From positions 25,674 to 89,673 of the forward strand of contig JANSXW010000005.1 of NCBI GenBank assembly GCA_024742755.1: 64,000 nt of DNA, read 5' to 3'. Position 1 is the stretch's first letter. Every line of letters begins with the position of its first letter. Positions 45,557 to 55,681 of this stretch are shown here, one piece after another. The notes beneath the pieces were generated by a model. That model saw only the letters and a program-made list of their open reading frames with translations. It was not told the DNA's origin and ran no database searches. Made by a program: the position numbers and the translations under genes. The DNA is from a bacterium. GTDB lineage: Bacteria; Bacteroidota; Bacteroidia; Chitinophagales; Saprospiraceae.

Positions 45557-47170
45557 ATGAGTAAACCGAAGCCAGACCTTACCCGAGAACTTCTTTCCTT
45601 TGATAAAGTACCGCAACTGTCTGAGCGGGACCTAGCTTACACCACTGCCGACCCAAGGCTCAAACCTTTTTATAAGTACCCCGTCACGCTGGAGGCCTTC
45701 GAGTCGGTCATCCGGGACAAAGCTTTTGACCGGGAACGGCGGGAAACGCTGGTCCGGGCACTCAAAGCCCAATACGAGGGCAAGGAACTGAGCGAGCGCA
45801 CCCGCAGCAGGATAGATGCTTTGCTGGAAGCCAATACCTACACCGTCACGACAGCCCACCAACCCAGCCTGTTCACCGGCCCGCTTTACTACATTTACAA
45901 AATCATTTCCACCCTCAACCTGGCAGAACAGCTCGGGAAGGCCTATCCGGATTATAATTTTGTCCCCTTATTCATCACCGGGGGGGAAGACCACGATTTC
46001 GAAGAAGTGAACCACCTGCATATTTTCGGCAAGACCGTCACCTGGAAAAATGGCCACAGCGGGCCTGTAGGCCAGATGCCGCTTGACGGATTGCAGGAAG
46101 CTTTGGACACCTTAATAGATATCATGGGCGATTCGCCCTCTGCTCAGGAACTGGCGGAACTGTTCAAAGCTGCCCTTGAAGGCAAAACAAAGTACAGCGA
46201 AGTCGCTTTTGACCTGACCCACCGCCTGCTGGGTGAATACGGGCTCGTCATTCTTGACCCCAGCCATCCGGATTTGAAAGCTTCCTTTACGCCCTTCATC
46301 CAAAAGGAGATTTTTGAGCAGCCTTCCAAGTCATTGGTCGAGGGCACCGTGAAGGAACTGGAAGCCGCTGGTTTTTCAGAACAAGCGTATCCAAGGGAAA
46401 TCAATTTCTTCTACCTGGGCCAAGGTTTCCGGGAGCGCATTGTGCAGGAAGGAGCAACCTTTAAGGTGCTCAATCAGGATATTTCCTGGACGGCAGCGGA
46501 ACTCGAGGCAGAAATCGGGGCCAACCCGCAGCGGTTCAGCCCCAATGTGGTCATGCGGCCGATTTATCAGGAGCACATCCTTCCCAATCTGGCTTACATC
46601 GGCGGGGGCGGAGAAATAGCGTACTGGCTGGAGCGCAAAAAACAATTTGAAGCCTTTGGGCTGAATTTCCCTATGCTCATCCGCCGAAACTCCGTGCTGT
46701 TCGTTGACAAGGGCACCCGCAAACGATTGGACAAGCTCGATCTGCAGGTGGAAGACCTCTTCGGGGATATTGAAGCGCTGATCAAGGAGTACGTGAGAGA
46801 AAATACCGAAAATGAGATCAGTCTTTCGGAGGAGAAAAAAGCCCTGGCGCAGGTTTTCAAACAAGTAGAAGCCAAAGCTCAGGAGGTAGACCCTACGTTG
46901 CGCAAGGCAGCAGCTGCGGAAGGGGCCCGTCAAATGAACAGCCTGAATCAGCTCGAGGGCAAGCTTATGCGGGCTGAAAAGCAGCGCCACGATACCGCTG
47001 TCAATCAAATGCGCACCCTTAAAGAAAAGCTTTTCCCCAATAACGGGCTTCAGGAGCGCTACGACAACTTCACGATGTACTATCTGAAATACGGACGGAG
47101 CTTTTTTGAGTCCCTGATTGAGCACCTCGACCCGCTTGACAACCGCTTTGTCGTGCTTATTGATGCCTAA
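45557..47170 (+). CDS. bshC: Bacillithiol biosynthesis cysteine-adding enzyme BshC
   Basis: 537 residues, typical length. Adds cysteine to glucosaminyl-malate, the last step of bacillithiol synthesis. TVTTAHQPSLFTGPLYYIYKIISTLNLAEQL is the conserved HQP...TGP nucleotide-site motif, followed by FVPLFITGGEDHDFEEVNHLHIFG, GLVILDPSHPDLK, and LAYIGGGGEIAYWLERKKQFE. A long C-terminal coiled coil (residues about 395-480, Glu/Lys-rich) mediates dimerisation in the family. bshA and bshB are not in the window. Divergent from glpK; followed by a strong terminator. Confidence 0.96.
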   Translation: MSKPKPDLTRELLSFDKVPQLSERDLAYTTADPRLKPFYKYPVTLEAFESVIRDKAFDRERRETLVRALKAQYEGKELSERTRSRIDALLEANTYTVTTAHQPSLFTGPLYYIYKIISTLNLAEQLGKAYPDYNFVPLFITGGEDHDFEEVNHLHIFGKTVTWKNGHSGPVGQMPLDGLQEALDTLIDIMGDSPSAQELAELFKAALEGKTKYSEVAFDLTHRLLGEYGLVILDPSHPDLKASFTPFIQKEIFEQPSKSLVEGTVKELEAAGFSEQAYPREINFFYLGQGFRERIVQEGATFKVLNQDISWTAAELEAEIGANPQRFSPNVVMRPIYQEHILPNLAYIGGGGEIAYWLERKKQFEAFGLNFPMLIRRNSVLFVDKGTRKRLDKLDLQVEDLFGDIEALIKEYVRENTENEISLSEEKKALAQVFKQVEAKAQEVDPTLRKAAAAEGARQMNSLNQLEGKLMRAEKQRHDTAVNQMRTLKEKLFPNNGLQERYDNFTMYYLKYGRSFFESLIEHLDPLDNRFVVLIDA

Positions 47171-47189
47171 ACAGCCCCGCGGCCGAATT

Positions 47190-47229
47190 AAAAATGCACT
47201 GCTGAACCATACTCAGCAGTGCATTTTTT
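47190..47229 (+). terminator. Intrinsic terminator of bshC
   Basis: AAAATGCACTGCTGA / TCAGCAGTGCATTTT, 15 perfect base pairs with a 7-base loop, followed by TT; 20 bases past the bshC stop. Confidence 0.93.
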
Positions 47230-47470
47230 GTTTCCCGCAAATGAAAAATGAAAGTTTTTGAGCTTTTTATCCTTCTAATCACCAGTTAAAAAACACTTTT
47301 ATTTTCACAATAAACCAGTATAAATCCATCTAAATATGAATATATCGTCTTTTGTTTCGGTTGTTTTTTTTCACAATAGCCCGTTTTTGTCTTTGTTATC
47401 CCCTGTTTTTATTAAGATGTTTGTAATGTCAAACGAAGATAGAAGCCGGTGAATGAATCGGCTCTCAAAA

Positions 47471-47500
47471 TTTGGGATTTTTATTTGGGATTTTAGTTTG
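47471..47500 (+). promoter_or_regulatory. Promoter of a predicted small RNA
   Basis: TTTG at 47471-47474, 18-base spacer, TTAGTTTG at 47493-47500 (one mismatch to TAnnTTTG). It includes a direct repeat ATTTGGGATTTT at 47470 and 47483. The predicted start, at about 47505-47508, coincides with the foot of the first hairpin. Confidence 0.55.
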
Positions 47501-47505
47501 CCTCT

Positions 47506-47703
47506 TATAGCAAGTCGGATCTGGGAAAATCTGACTTGCTATACGGCAACTACTTCCAAACCTTGAAAGACAATTAAGCCTCCTCTTCAGGAGGGCCTAA
47601 TATAAAGATTTATACTTTTCAACTAGCTCTTGCTAGTTTTCGTACATGTTCATGGGATTATGAATGATAAGTCGTACTGAGATTCAGTGCGACTTATTTT
47701 TTT
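47506..47703 (+). ncRNA. Predicted structured small RNA, about 200 nt
   Basis: No ORF; four hairpins in a row. H1: 47506-47520 pairs with 47529-47543 over 15 bp with one G-U (TATAGCAAGTCGGAT / ATCTGACTTGCTATA). H2: CCTCCT-CTTC-AGGAGG at 47579-47594. H3: AACTAGC-TCTT-GCTAGTT at 47621-47638. H4: a 14-bp stem at 47667-47697 followed by seven T, a textbook terminator. A promoter-like element ends 6 bases upstream. It is isolated from bshC by the latter's own terminator, and the next gene starts 520 bases later, so it looks like an independent RNA gene. I do not recognise it as 6S, tmRNA, RNase P or SRP RNA. Confidence 0.65.
47667..47703 (+). terminator. Intrinsic terminator of the small RNA
   Basis: ATAAGTCGTACTGA / TCAGTGCGACTTAT with a 3-base loop and one U-G pair, followed by TTTTTTT. 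Confidence 0.88.
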
Positions 47704-48225
47704 GCGCCAAAGATAGTAAAATCCAGAAGAACCAGGATAACGCCCCAGATAAACACCTGAAAATATTTTTTAATACGTTTGTTTTTAGAAAAAAGATGCT
47801 GTTTTTTCGGAACATTCGACAGAAACAGCCGTATAGATAGCTAAAGGCAGGGATGCGGGCCCACCTTAAAAAGAAATGTTTGGTACACCTGTTCCCAGCA
47901 AACTTCAAAAAAGTGATTGGAAGTTTGAAGCAAAATTTGTTTCTTTGTGACATAGGACGTCGAAATGCGTCTACACACATAGTAGCAATCATCTTGCCCC
48001 ACCATTCCCCTTGGCTTCGGAAACTCCGGAGTTCCCTTCATAAAGAAAGTGCTATGGCATTTGCTGTAGCAGGTTTGGTATTTTTCCAGGTTTGACGATA
48101 GTCAGTAAATTATTTTTTCGGTAGTAATCAGAGCTATTTGGTCTGTCTATGACTATTCCAGCCCTTATCGCTATTGATCCTAATCTGTTAAATACCATTT
48201 TTCAGCTAACAAATTCATAATCCAG
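47704..48225. other. 522-base leader region of the giant repeat gene, no gene seen
   Basis: AT-rich. A perfect 12-base palindrome AACTCCGGAGTT lies at 48022-48033. A TTTG (48091-48094), 16-base spacer and TATTTTTT (48111-48118) form a possible promoter about 105 bases before the giant gene's ATG. The 80-codon frame at 47853-48095 and the antisense frame at 47684-47992 have no recognisable sequence. Confidence 0.4.
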
Positions 48226-51200
48226 ATGCAAAGAATTTTACCATCTTCCATTCGCACAAGGTTATTGTGTAAGCTGAAGAGCCCGAAGAACCGCTTATTA
48301 ATGATGCTTCCGCTCTTCTTTTTATCGATTTCCGTTTTGCAGGCACAGATCACAGTCGACTTCCAGGTCACTGAGCCTGCCTGTTTTGGTCAACCCAACG
48401 GCAGCGTGACAGCGACTGCTACAGGAGGGAATGCTCCCTACAGTTACACCTGGAACACCGGTGCTGTAGGGCCTGTGCTTTCCGGGATTACGGCAGGCAC
48501 CTACACCGTTACCGTGGTGGATGCCTCCAATAATTCCGCCATTAAGAATGTTACAGTTACCCAGCCGGAGTTGGTCAATGTAGACATTACGGCGGACAAC
48601 TGTACCCTGCCCATTACCATTACGGCAACGGGCAGCGGCGGAGAGCCTCCCTACAATTACAACTGGAACACCGGGCAGAATGGTTCTACCATCACTGTTC
48701 CGGGGGCGGGCACTTACTGTGTTACCATGACCGATCAGGACCTATGCGGTGCCGTGGAGTGCATAACGGTTGATTTCACGCCTCTGGATGTCAACGTCAA
48801 CGTTAACAATATAACCTGCCCGGGTGATAACGACGGGCAAATCACCGCAACACCAATTGGCGGCACTCCCCCGTTCACTTATTTGTGGAACACCGGCGCG
48901 GTCACCTCTTCTATCAGTGGCTTGTCGCCGGGCACTTACACTGTAACCGTTACAGATAGTGAAGGCTGTCAGGCGGTCGGCTCAGGCACCGTGATTGAAC
49001 CTCCTGCGCTCTTTGCCAATGCTACCGGGCAAAATCCGGTTTGTGTGGGGGACGACAACGGATCAGCTTCTGTGGTTGCTTCCGGCGGCACCCTACCCTA
49101 CAGCTACCTGTGGAGCACAGGCGCAACGACCACTTCCATTGCGGGCCTTGCTCCCGGAGGCTATTCCGTAACAGTTACGGATGCCAACGGCTGTACCGCT
49201 GTAGACAATGTGGTCATCGCTCCTTTGTCTAACCTGAATGTATCCCTGCAAAAGAACGACGAGAGCTGCCCTGATCAGAATGACGGGTCCATTACGGCCT
49301 TTCCGGTAGGCGGCGTGCAGCCGGTTTCCTACAGCTGGAGCAATGGCGCGGCCACACAGACGATTTCCGGTCTGGCACCGGGCGTGTACGCTGTGACCGT
49401 GACGGATGCTCAGGGGTGTCAGGATGTAGCTTCTACCATAATCATGGCAGCCTCAGACCTTGAAATTACGACTATTGCAAACGACGTGACGGTGTGTGAC
49501 GGGGCCAACGGTTCCGCAACCGTTTCCGTTACCGATGGTGCGGGCCCATTCACTTATCAGTGGAGTACAGGCGCGACGACTCAGACGATTTCCAACCTTC
49601 CCGGTGGTATATATATGGTGACCGTTACCGATGTAAATGGCTGTACAGCTACCGACGGGGTAGTGATCGACACCCCACCTAACCTGATTGTTTCAATTAT
49701 CACCTCAGAGTCTACCGTTTGCCTGGGTGAGAATACCTCCACAGCCACTGCAACTGTCTCAGGTGGCACGGCTCCATTCACCTATCTCTGGAGCACAGGA
49801 GAGACCACTCAGCAAATTATGGGCCTGGGCGCAGGCACATACACGGTTACCGTAACGGATGCCGCACAGTGCCAGGACGTTGCTACGGTGGTTATTGAAG
49901 CCGCACCAAGCCTCGGCTTAACCATCAGCGGAGACGAAACCGTTTGCGATCCGGAAGGCGAAGGTTTTGCCACAGCCACTCCAATTGGCGGCACACCGCC
50001 GTTTACCTACAACTGGAGCAACGGCAGCACCACCGCTTCCATTGGCAACCTGCCCGAAGGCACCTACACCGTAACGGTGACGGACGCCCTTGGCTGTACC
50101 GCAATCGAGTCTATTGACATTGAAATTGTGGACGACTTTATCCTCGACATTATTGTGACCAACCCACTTTGCCCGGAAGACGAGAACGGAAGTATACTGG
50201 CTGAAGGCTGGGGGGGCACCCCACCTTATATCTATCAGTGGAGCAACGGTGTGACCGGCACTCCGCTGCTAGAGAATATTGGAGCAGGCAACTACAGCGT
50301 TACCGTAACAGACCAGAACGGCTGCCAGCTCATTGAGAACTTCACGCTGGTTGACCCGCCAGCTGTAGTGGCAGATATTTCAGCAACTCAGGAATTGTGC
50401 CCCGGCGAGACAACCGGCATGGCAATGGCAATGGCCAGCGGCGGCACCCCTCCCTACACTTATCTTTGGAATACCGGCGCTACGACTCAGATGATCACCG
50501 GGCTGAGCGCAGGAACTTATACCGTAACTGTTACAGACGCTAACGGATGTGAGGACCTGGCAGCAGTGGTGATCGAAGAAGCCTCAGCACTCGTTGTGGT
50601 GATTAGCGGTGATGAGACCATTTGCGACCCGGAAGGCGAAGGCTTGGCGACCGCTATGGCTTCCGGTGGCAATCCTCCGTATACTTACCAATGGAGCACC
50701 GGCGCTACGACTCAGGCTATAGCCAACCTGCCTGAAGGTTCCTACAGTGTGACGGTCACCGATGCGCTGGGCTGTACTGCGGTAGATGAAATTGATATTG
50801 ATATCGTAGATGATTTTATTCTGGATATCATCGTCACCAACCCACTTTGCCCCGGCGACGAAAACGGTAGCATCCTGGCTGAAGGCTGGGGAGGCACCCC
50901 ACCTTATATCTATCAGTGGAGCAACGGTGTGACCGGCACCCCGCTGCTGGAAAACATTGGAGCAGGCAACTACAGCGTTACCGTAACAGATCAGAACGGT
51001 TGCCAGCTCATAGAAAACTTTGTGCTGACAGACCCTCCTACCCTTGTTGCAACCATCAATGCTACAGTTGATGTATGCCCCGGCGAATTTACGGGAACAG
51101 CTATGGCGGTAGGCATGGGCGGCACACCTCCTTACACCTACGAATGGAGTACAGGGGCGACGACTCAAATGATTACCGGCTTAGGTGCAGGCACTTACAC

Positions 51201-54200
51201 CGTTACCATTACGGATGCCAACGGTTGTCAGGCAGCGAAGTCCGTTGAAATTGGTGAATACGATGGCGTTACCGCTGTCATTACCGGAACAGATATCGTA
51301 TGTGGTGCTGAGACAGACGGTATGCTCACCGCCATGTCTACATCCGGCACGCCACCGTTCACCTACGTATGGAGCACCGGCGCAACCACCCAAACCATCA
51401 TGAACCTCGGTGCAGGCACCTACAGCGTCACAGTTACCGATGCCAATGGCTGTACAGACGATACGTCCTTCACCATTGATGTAAGCGATGACCTTGCTGT
51501 CAACGGCACAAGCAAGAACCTGCTTTGCTTTGGAGACGGAACGGGCGAAGCAACAGCTAACCCTACCGGAGGCACGCCACCCTACACCTATCAGTGGAAC
51601 AACGGATCAATGGCGCCAGCTATTCTGAACGTACCTGCCGGATTCTACAGCGTAACGGTAACGGACGACAATGGCTGTACGGCCTCTCAGACATTCGTCA
51701 TTTCTCAGCCTACTGAAATTGAGGTTGATGCGAATGCAGGTGGGCTGGTTTGCCCAGGCGAAATGAACGGGACCGCTATGGCAATGGCAAGTGGCGGCAC
51801 ACCTCCCTACTCCTATGAGTGGAGCACCGGTGCCACTACACAAATGATTACCGGCCTTGGCGCTGGCACTTACACGGTCACCGTCACCGATGCCAACGAA
51901 TGCGAAGCAACAGCAATGGTAACCATAGTAGAAGCACCTGAACTGGACATCAACGTAGATGCCCCTGAGGTAGTTTGCGGAGCGGGCAATACCGGCGAGG
52001 CTTCTGTAGAGGCGACAGGCGGCCTGCCACCTTACACCTACGAATGGAGCACGGGTGAATCCGATACAAATATTGAAAACCTCCCTGAGGGTACTTACTC
52101 CGTTACCGTCACGGATGCCAATGGCTGTACGAAGGTTGAAGAAATCTTTATTGAAGTCATTGAAGACTTTTCCATCACCGTAGTGCCAAGAGACGTGCTT
52201 TGCAACGGTGACAATACCGGCAGCATTTTGGTAACTGCAGAGGGCGGTACGGCACCTTACTCCTACGAATGGTCTACCGGCGATACGCTCAGTGAGCTGA
52301 TCAACCTGCCGGCAGGGCAATACAGCCTGACGGTCACCGATGCCAATGATTGTACCCTGTCCGAAACAGTGACAATCGGCGAGCCACCATTGCTTGAACT
52401 AGACCTTGATGTGACGGACGTTACCTGTGCGAACGCGGGCGACGGGCAGGTCATCATCAACGTATCAGGCGGCAATGATGCCAGTTACACCATTTTTGTT
52501 GACGGCACTGAAGTGGCTTCAAATACCATTACAGGGCTCTCAGGGCCAGACACCCTGATTGTAACAGTACGGGATGCTAACTTCTGTGAAACGTCTGACA
52601 CCGCTATCATCAATGAGCCGGAAGCGATAGAACTGAGCCTGGATGTGCAAAACAATCCTTGTAATGGTGATATGCTGGGCGCAGTGATGACCACTGTTTC
52701 CGGAGGAAATATGCCTTACAACTTCGAGTGGAGCAATGGCGCTACCACACCCGACATCATGGGCGTGCCCGCTGGCACTTACTCCGTAACCGTAACCGAT
52801 ATTGAGGGCTGTACCGCAACAGCAGAAGCTACCGTAGCGGAGCCTGATCCGATCAGCATTACCCTCAACAAAACTGATATTTTCTGCGACGACGATGGCA
52901 CGGGTTCCATCACGGCTGTAGTAACCGGTGGCACACCTGCTTACACCTACGAGTGGAGCAATGGTGAAACAACGGCTACCATTGATGGCCTGCAGCCGGG
53001 TCAGTACACCGTTACCGTAACAGACCTGAACGAGTGTACAGCCATGGCTTCTGTCACGATAGATGCCTTCCCAAGCCTGAGCCTGACACCGATCGCCACT
53101 TCGCCACAGTGCTTTGGCGAGTCAACTGGCGCGGCTGCAGTGTCGGTTTCCGGCGGTACGCCACCGTTCTCCTATCAGTGGAATACGGGCAGCACCACAC
53201 CGGAGCTCATTAACCTCCCGGCAGGCATTTACGAAGTTACTGTAACCGATGATGCCGGTTGTACCGGAACGGCAATTGTTGGCGTAGCGCAGCCGGAAGA
53301 ACTGATTGCTTCCATATCCTCGTCTATGACAGAAGACGTTAGCTGTAATGGCTTGTCTGATGGGCAGGCCAGCGTGGAAGTGACCGGCGGCACCATGCCC
53401 TTCACCTACGAGTGGAGCAATGGCCAAACGACACCTACCGCAACCAACCTGTCCGCAGGTACCTACACTGTAACCGTTACCGATGCGAACGACTGCGAAG
53501 ATATCCTTACCGTGGAAATCAACGAGCCGGAAGCGATCGACCTTAATATTACTGCCGATGTAGGCAACACTTGTGAGAATACAAGCGACGGCGCTGTAAG
53601 TGTTAGCGCAATGGGAGGTACGCCCCCGTTCTTCTACGAGTGGAGCAATGGTGCGACAACACCTTCCATCTCTAACCTGCCGGCAGGTACTTACACCGTT
53701 ACGGTCACCGATATTGCAGCGTGTACAGCTACGGCAAGCATTGATGTGAATGCCTTCCCTGCTCCATCCTGCTCTATTGAAGTAACGAACCCTATCTCTA
53801 CCGCTGGAAACGACGGTGAAGCGACCATTACGGTCACAGGAGGCACGGCACCTTATACCTACCTCTGGAGCGATGGCCAAACCACACAAACCGCAACCGG
53901 CCTGGCTTCCGGCGACTATACCGCAACTGTAACGGATGCCAATGGCTGTGAAACGACTTGTATGGTCACTGTAGCGCCTCCGGCTCAATTGGGTGACTAC
54001 GTTTGGCTGGATGAAGACCGCGATGGTATTCAGGACCCGAACGAGCAAGGCATTGAAGGCGTGATGGTCATCCTGCAGATCCCTGCTGAGAACGACCCGA
54101 TCAACGTCGATACCATGTTCACGGATGCCAACGGCTTCTACCTCTTCAATGTAGATCCGGGTGAATACAAAGTACAGTTTATCGCACCGGGTGGCCTGGT

Positions 54201-55458
54201 CTTCACGGCACCTAACCAGGGTGTAGACGATGCACTTGACAGTGATGCCGACACCCTGATGGGCATGACTGGTATCTACGTCATCAATGCAGGGGATTCT
54301 AACCTGACGGTTGATGCCGGCCTTTACACCAAGTGCGACAACATTGATGATCCGGGGCTCATTGGTCCTAACCAGTTCCTGTGCGGTCCTGGCAACGATC
54401 CAGACCCCATCATCAACATCGAATCGCCCTCAGGTGGTAGCGGCGCTATCGAGTACCTGTGGATGCAGAGTACCGTAGCCGGTCCGTTCAACCTGCAAAC
54501 CTGGCAGATTATTCCGGGCGCTACCGGAGATTCCTACGACCCGGGGCCACTTTCTGAAACCACTTACTTTGCACGATGTGCCCGCCGGGAGTGCTGTATT
54601 GTATACCTGGAAAGCAACATCGTCACGATCGAAGTAGGCAATGTAGCTGTAGCGGACATTAATGGCCCTGACTTCATCTGTGTAGATGAGCCAACGACCT
54701 TCTTTGCAGGCCCAACCGGCGCCAATGCCCAGATATCCTGGTCCATGAGCCCGGGCCTAAGCCCACAAAGCGCAACTGGCCCGCAGGTGAATATCACCGC
54801 TTCCTCACACGGTTCTTTCACCATTACGCTGCAGGTAACCGAGAACGGATGTACTTCAACGGATATAGAGACGATTACCGGCACCAACAGCCCAATTTAC
54901 TGTGGCTCGCCAATGCCGCTCACCGCTGAAGTGACCAATGAGGTTGACGGAGAAGTCATGGTCAGCTGGATGACGGAGGAGTTTATTCAGGATCATACCT
55001 ACACCGTCGAACACTCTGCTGATGGCGGAGAACGATTCGTGGAAATTGCGACTGTAGAAGAACCCTCTGCCTACCTTGGCGTGATGAACTACTACGAGCA
55101 AATGCACGAGGATGCCAAGCGTGGCCGCAACCTTTACCGCCTGCGGATCGAAAACCCACAGGGGGACATCTTCTACTCCGAGGAAGCAGAAGCCATTCTC
55201 TACGGAGATTCGGAAATTGCACTGCTCTATCCGAACCCGGCAGAAGAAGTAGCCACACTTGAGCTGTTTGAGACCTTCGGGGAATCCGTGACGGTAGAAC
55301 TGCTGGGTGTTCAGGGCAATGTCATCTACGCACAGCAGCTGGCACCCGATGCTCAGCAACTGGAACTGGATGTCAAACAACTGCCATCCGGCACCTACTT
55401 CGTCAAGCTGAACTACAGCAAGTCAGGCGTTAAAGTCCTGAAATTGACGAAGAAGTAA
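48226..55458 (+). CDS. Giant SprB-repeat surface protein with T9SS sorting domain
   Basis: 2410 residues. A long basic N-region precedes the signal core MMLPLFFLSISVLQAQ. I count 25 repeats of about 75 residues from residue 50 to about 1920, each built on GGTPPYTYxWSTGATTQxIxxLxAGTYTVTVTDANGC (the SprB repeat). They are acidic and Cys-paired. One unit (near nt 52460) is degenerate. An SdrD-B-like domain follows (LGDYVWLDEDRDGIQDPNEQGIEGV), then Ig/PKD-like modules, and a type A sorting domain (LYPNPAEEVATLELF ... VLKLTKK). SprB of Flavobacterium is a gliding adhesin; here a surface adhesin or filament is likely, but no gliding genes are nearby. Confidence 0.93.
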   Translation: MQRILPSSIRTRLLCKLKSPKNRLLMMLPLFFLSISVLQAQITVDFQVTEPACFGQPNGSVTATATGGNAPYSYTWNTGAVGPVLSGITAGTYTVTVVDASNNSAIKNVTVTQPELVNVDITADNCTLPITITATGSGGEPPYNYNWNTGQNGSTITVPGAGTYCVTMTDQDLCGAVECITVDFTPLDVNVNVNNITCPGDNDGQITATPIGGTPPFTYLWNTGAVTSSISGLSPGTYTVTVTDSEGCQAVGSGTVIEPPALFANATGQNPVCVGDDNGSASVVASGGTLPYSYLWSTGATTTSIAGLAPGGYSVTVTDANGCTAVDNVVIAPLSNLNVSLQKNDESCPDQNDGSITAFPVGGVQPVSYSWSNGAATQTISGLAPGVYAVTVTDAQGCQDVASTIIMAASDLEITTIANDVTVCDGANGSATVSVTDGAGPFTYQWSTGATTQTISNLPGGIYMVTVTDVNGCTATDGVVIDTPPNLIVSIITSESTVCLGENTSTATATVSGGTAPFTYLWSTGETTQQIMGLGAGTYTVTVTDAAQCQDVATVVIEAAPSLGLTISGDETVCDPEGEGFATATPIGGTPPFTYNWSNGSTTASIGNLPEGTYTVTVTDALGCTAIESIDIEIVDDFILDIIVTNPLCPEDENGSILAEGWGGTPPYIYQWSNGVTGTPLLENIGAGNYSVTVTDQNGCQLIENFTLVDPPAVVADISATQELCPGETTGMAMAMASGGTPPYTYLWNTGATTQMITGLSAGTYTVTVTDANGCEDLAAVVIEEASALVVVISGDETICDPEGEGLATAMASGGNPPYTYQWSTGATTQAIANLPEGSYSVTVTDALGCTAVDEIDIDIVDDFILDIIVTNPLCPGDENGSILAEGWGGTPPYIYQWSNGVTGTPLLENIGAGNYSVTVTDQNGCQLIENFVLTDPPTLVATINATVDVCPGEFTGTAMAVGMGGTPPYTYEWSTGATTQMITGLGAGTYTVTITDANGCQAAKSVEIGEYDGVTAVITGTDIVCGAETDGMLTAMSTSGTPPFTYVWSTGATTQTIMNLGAGTYSVTVTDANGCTDDTSFTIDVSDDLAVNGTSKNLLCFGDGTGEATANPTGGTPPYTYQWNNGSMAPAILNVPAGFYSVTVTDDNGCTASQTFVISQPTEIEVDANAGGLVCPGEMNGTAMAMASGGTPPYSYEWSTGATTQMITGLGAGTYTVTVTDANECEATAMVTIVEAPELDINVDAPEVVCGAGNTGEASVEATGGLPPYTYEWSTGESDTNIENLPEGTYSVTVTDANGCTKVEEIFIEVIEDFSITVVPRDVLCNGDNTGSILVTAEGGTAPYSYEWSTGDTLSELINLPAGQYSLTVTDANDCTLSETVTIGEPPLLELDLDVTDVTCANAGDGQVIINVSGGNDASYTIFVDGTEVASNTITGLSGPDTLIVTVRDANFCETSDTAIINEPEAIELSLDVQNNPCNGDMLGAVMTTVSGGNMPYNFEWSNGATTPDIMGVPAGTYSVTVTDIEGCTATAEATVAEPDPISITLNKTDIFCDDDGTGSITAVVTGGTPAYTYEWSNGETTATIDGLQPGQYTVTVTDLNECTAMASVTIDAFPSLSLTPIATSPQCFGESTGAAAVSVSGGTPPFSYQWNTGSTTPELINLPAGIYEVTVTDDAGCTGTAIVGVAQPEELIASISSSMTEDVSCNGLSDGQASVEVTGGTMPFTYEWSNGQTTPTATNLSAGTYTVTVTDANDCEDILTVEINEPEAIDLNITADVGNTCENTSDGAVSVSAMGGTPPFFYEWSNGATTPSISNLPAGTYTVTVTDIAACTATASIDVNAFPAPSCSIEVTNPISTAGNDGEATITVTGGTAPYTYLWSDGQTTQTATGLASGDYTATVTDANGCETTCMVTVAPPAQLGDYVWLDEDRDGIQDPNEQGIEGVMVILQIPAENDPINVDTMFTDANGFYLFNVDPGEYKVQFIAPGGLVFTAPNQGVDDALDSDADTLMGMTGIYVINAGDSNLTVDAGLYTKCDNIDDPGLIGPNQFLCGPGNDPDPIINIESPSGGSGAIEYLWMQSTVAGPFNLQTWQIIPGATGDSYDPGPLSETTYFARCARRECCIVYLESNIVTIEVGNVAVADINGPDFICVDEPTTFFAGPTGANAQISWSMSPGLSPQSATGPQVNITASSHGSFTITLQVTENGCTSTDIETITGTNSPIYCGSPMPLTAEVTNEVDGEVMVSWMTEEFIQDHTYTVEHSADGGERFVEIATVEEPSAYLGVMNYYEQMHEDAKRGRNLYRLRIENPQGDIFYSEEAEAILYGDSEIALLYPNPAEEVATLELFETFGESVTVELLGVQGNVIYAQQLAPDAQQLELDVKQLPSGTYFVKLNYSKSGVKVLKLTKK
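49927..51240 (+). repeat. Internal 678-base tandem duplication in the giant gene
   Basis: Two copies offset by exactly 678 bases (226 codons), starting near 49927 and 50605. Both begin GDET(V/I)CDPEGEG and contain the identical block AEGWGGTPPYIYQWSNGV and the same TPLLENIGAGNYSVTVTDQN, also nearly identical in DNA, whereas other repeats differ much more. Confidence 0.85.
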
Positions 55459-55484
55459 GCGAATTTGTTAGCTTTAGTATATTG

Positions 55485-55521
55485 AAAAGCTGTACCGGGA
55501 GGCTCCCGGTACAGCTTTTTT
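55485..55521 (+). terminator. Intrinsic terminator of the giant repeat gene
   Basis: AAAAGCTGTACCGGGA / TCCCGGTACAGCTTTT, 16 perfect base pairs with a GGC loop, followed by TT; 26 bases past the stop. It separates the adhesin from the sulfur operon. Confidence 0.95.
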
Positions 55522-55681
55522 CATTCCGCTCCTCTCCTTTTTATATCCTGGGCGCACTCAATTTCTGGTACCAAACAGGCTTTTTAGAGAAGAAAAAATA
55601 TCAACTTAAATACTTGTCAATCAAACTATTAAAGCAATCAAAAGTATATTTTACTAAATTCCTATCGGGTTAGTATTGTTT

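Noticed and set aside
47853..48095. 80-codon frame upstream of the giant gene
   Set aside because: No recognisable features, spans an AT-rich leader with palindromes; not convincing.
53122..54048. 308-codon antisense frame, and similar ones at 50584-51168 and 51607-52320, in the giant gene
   Set aside because: They arise from the repetitive codon pattern of the SprB repeats; no start signals or recognisable protein.
48226..55458. CRISPR-like periodicity
   Set aside because: The periodic sequence is coding SprB repeats of variable DNA sequence without constant spacers.
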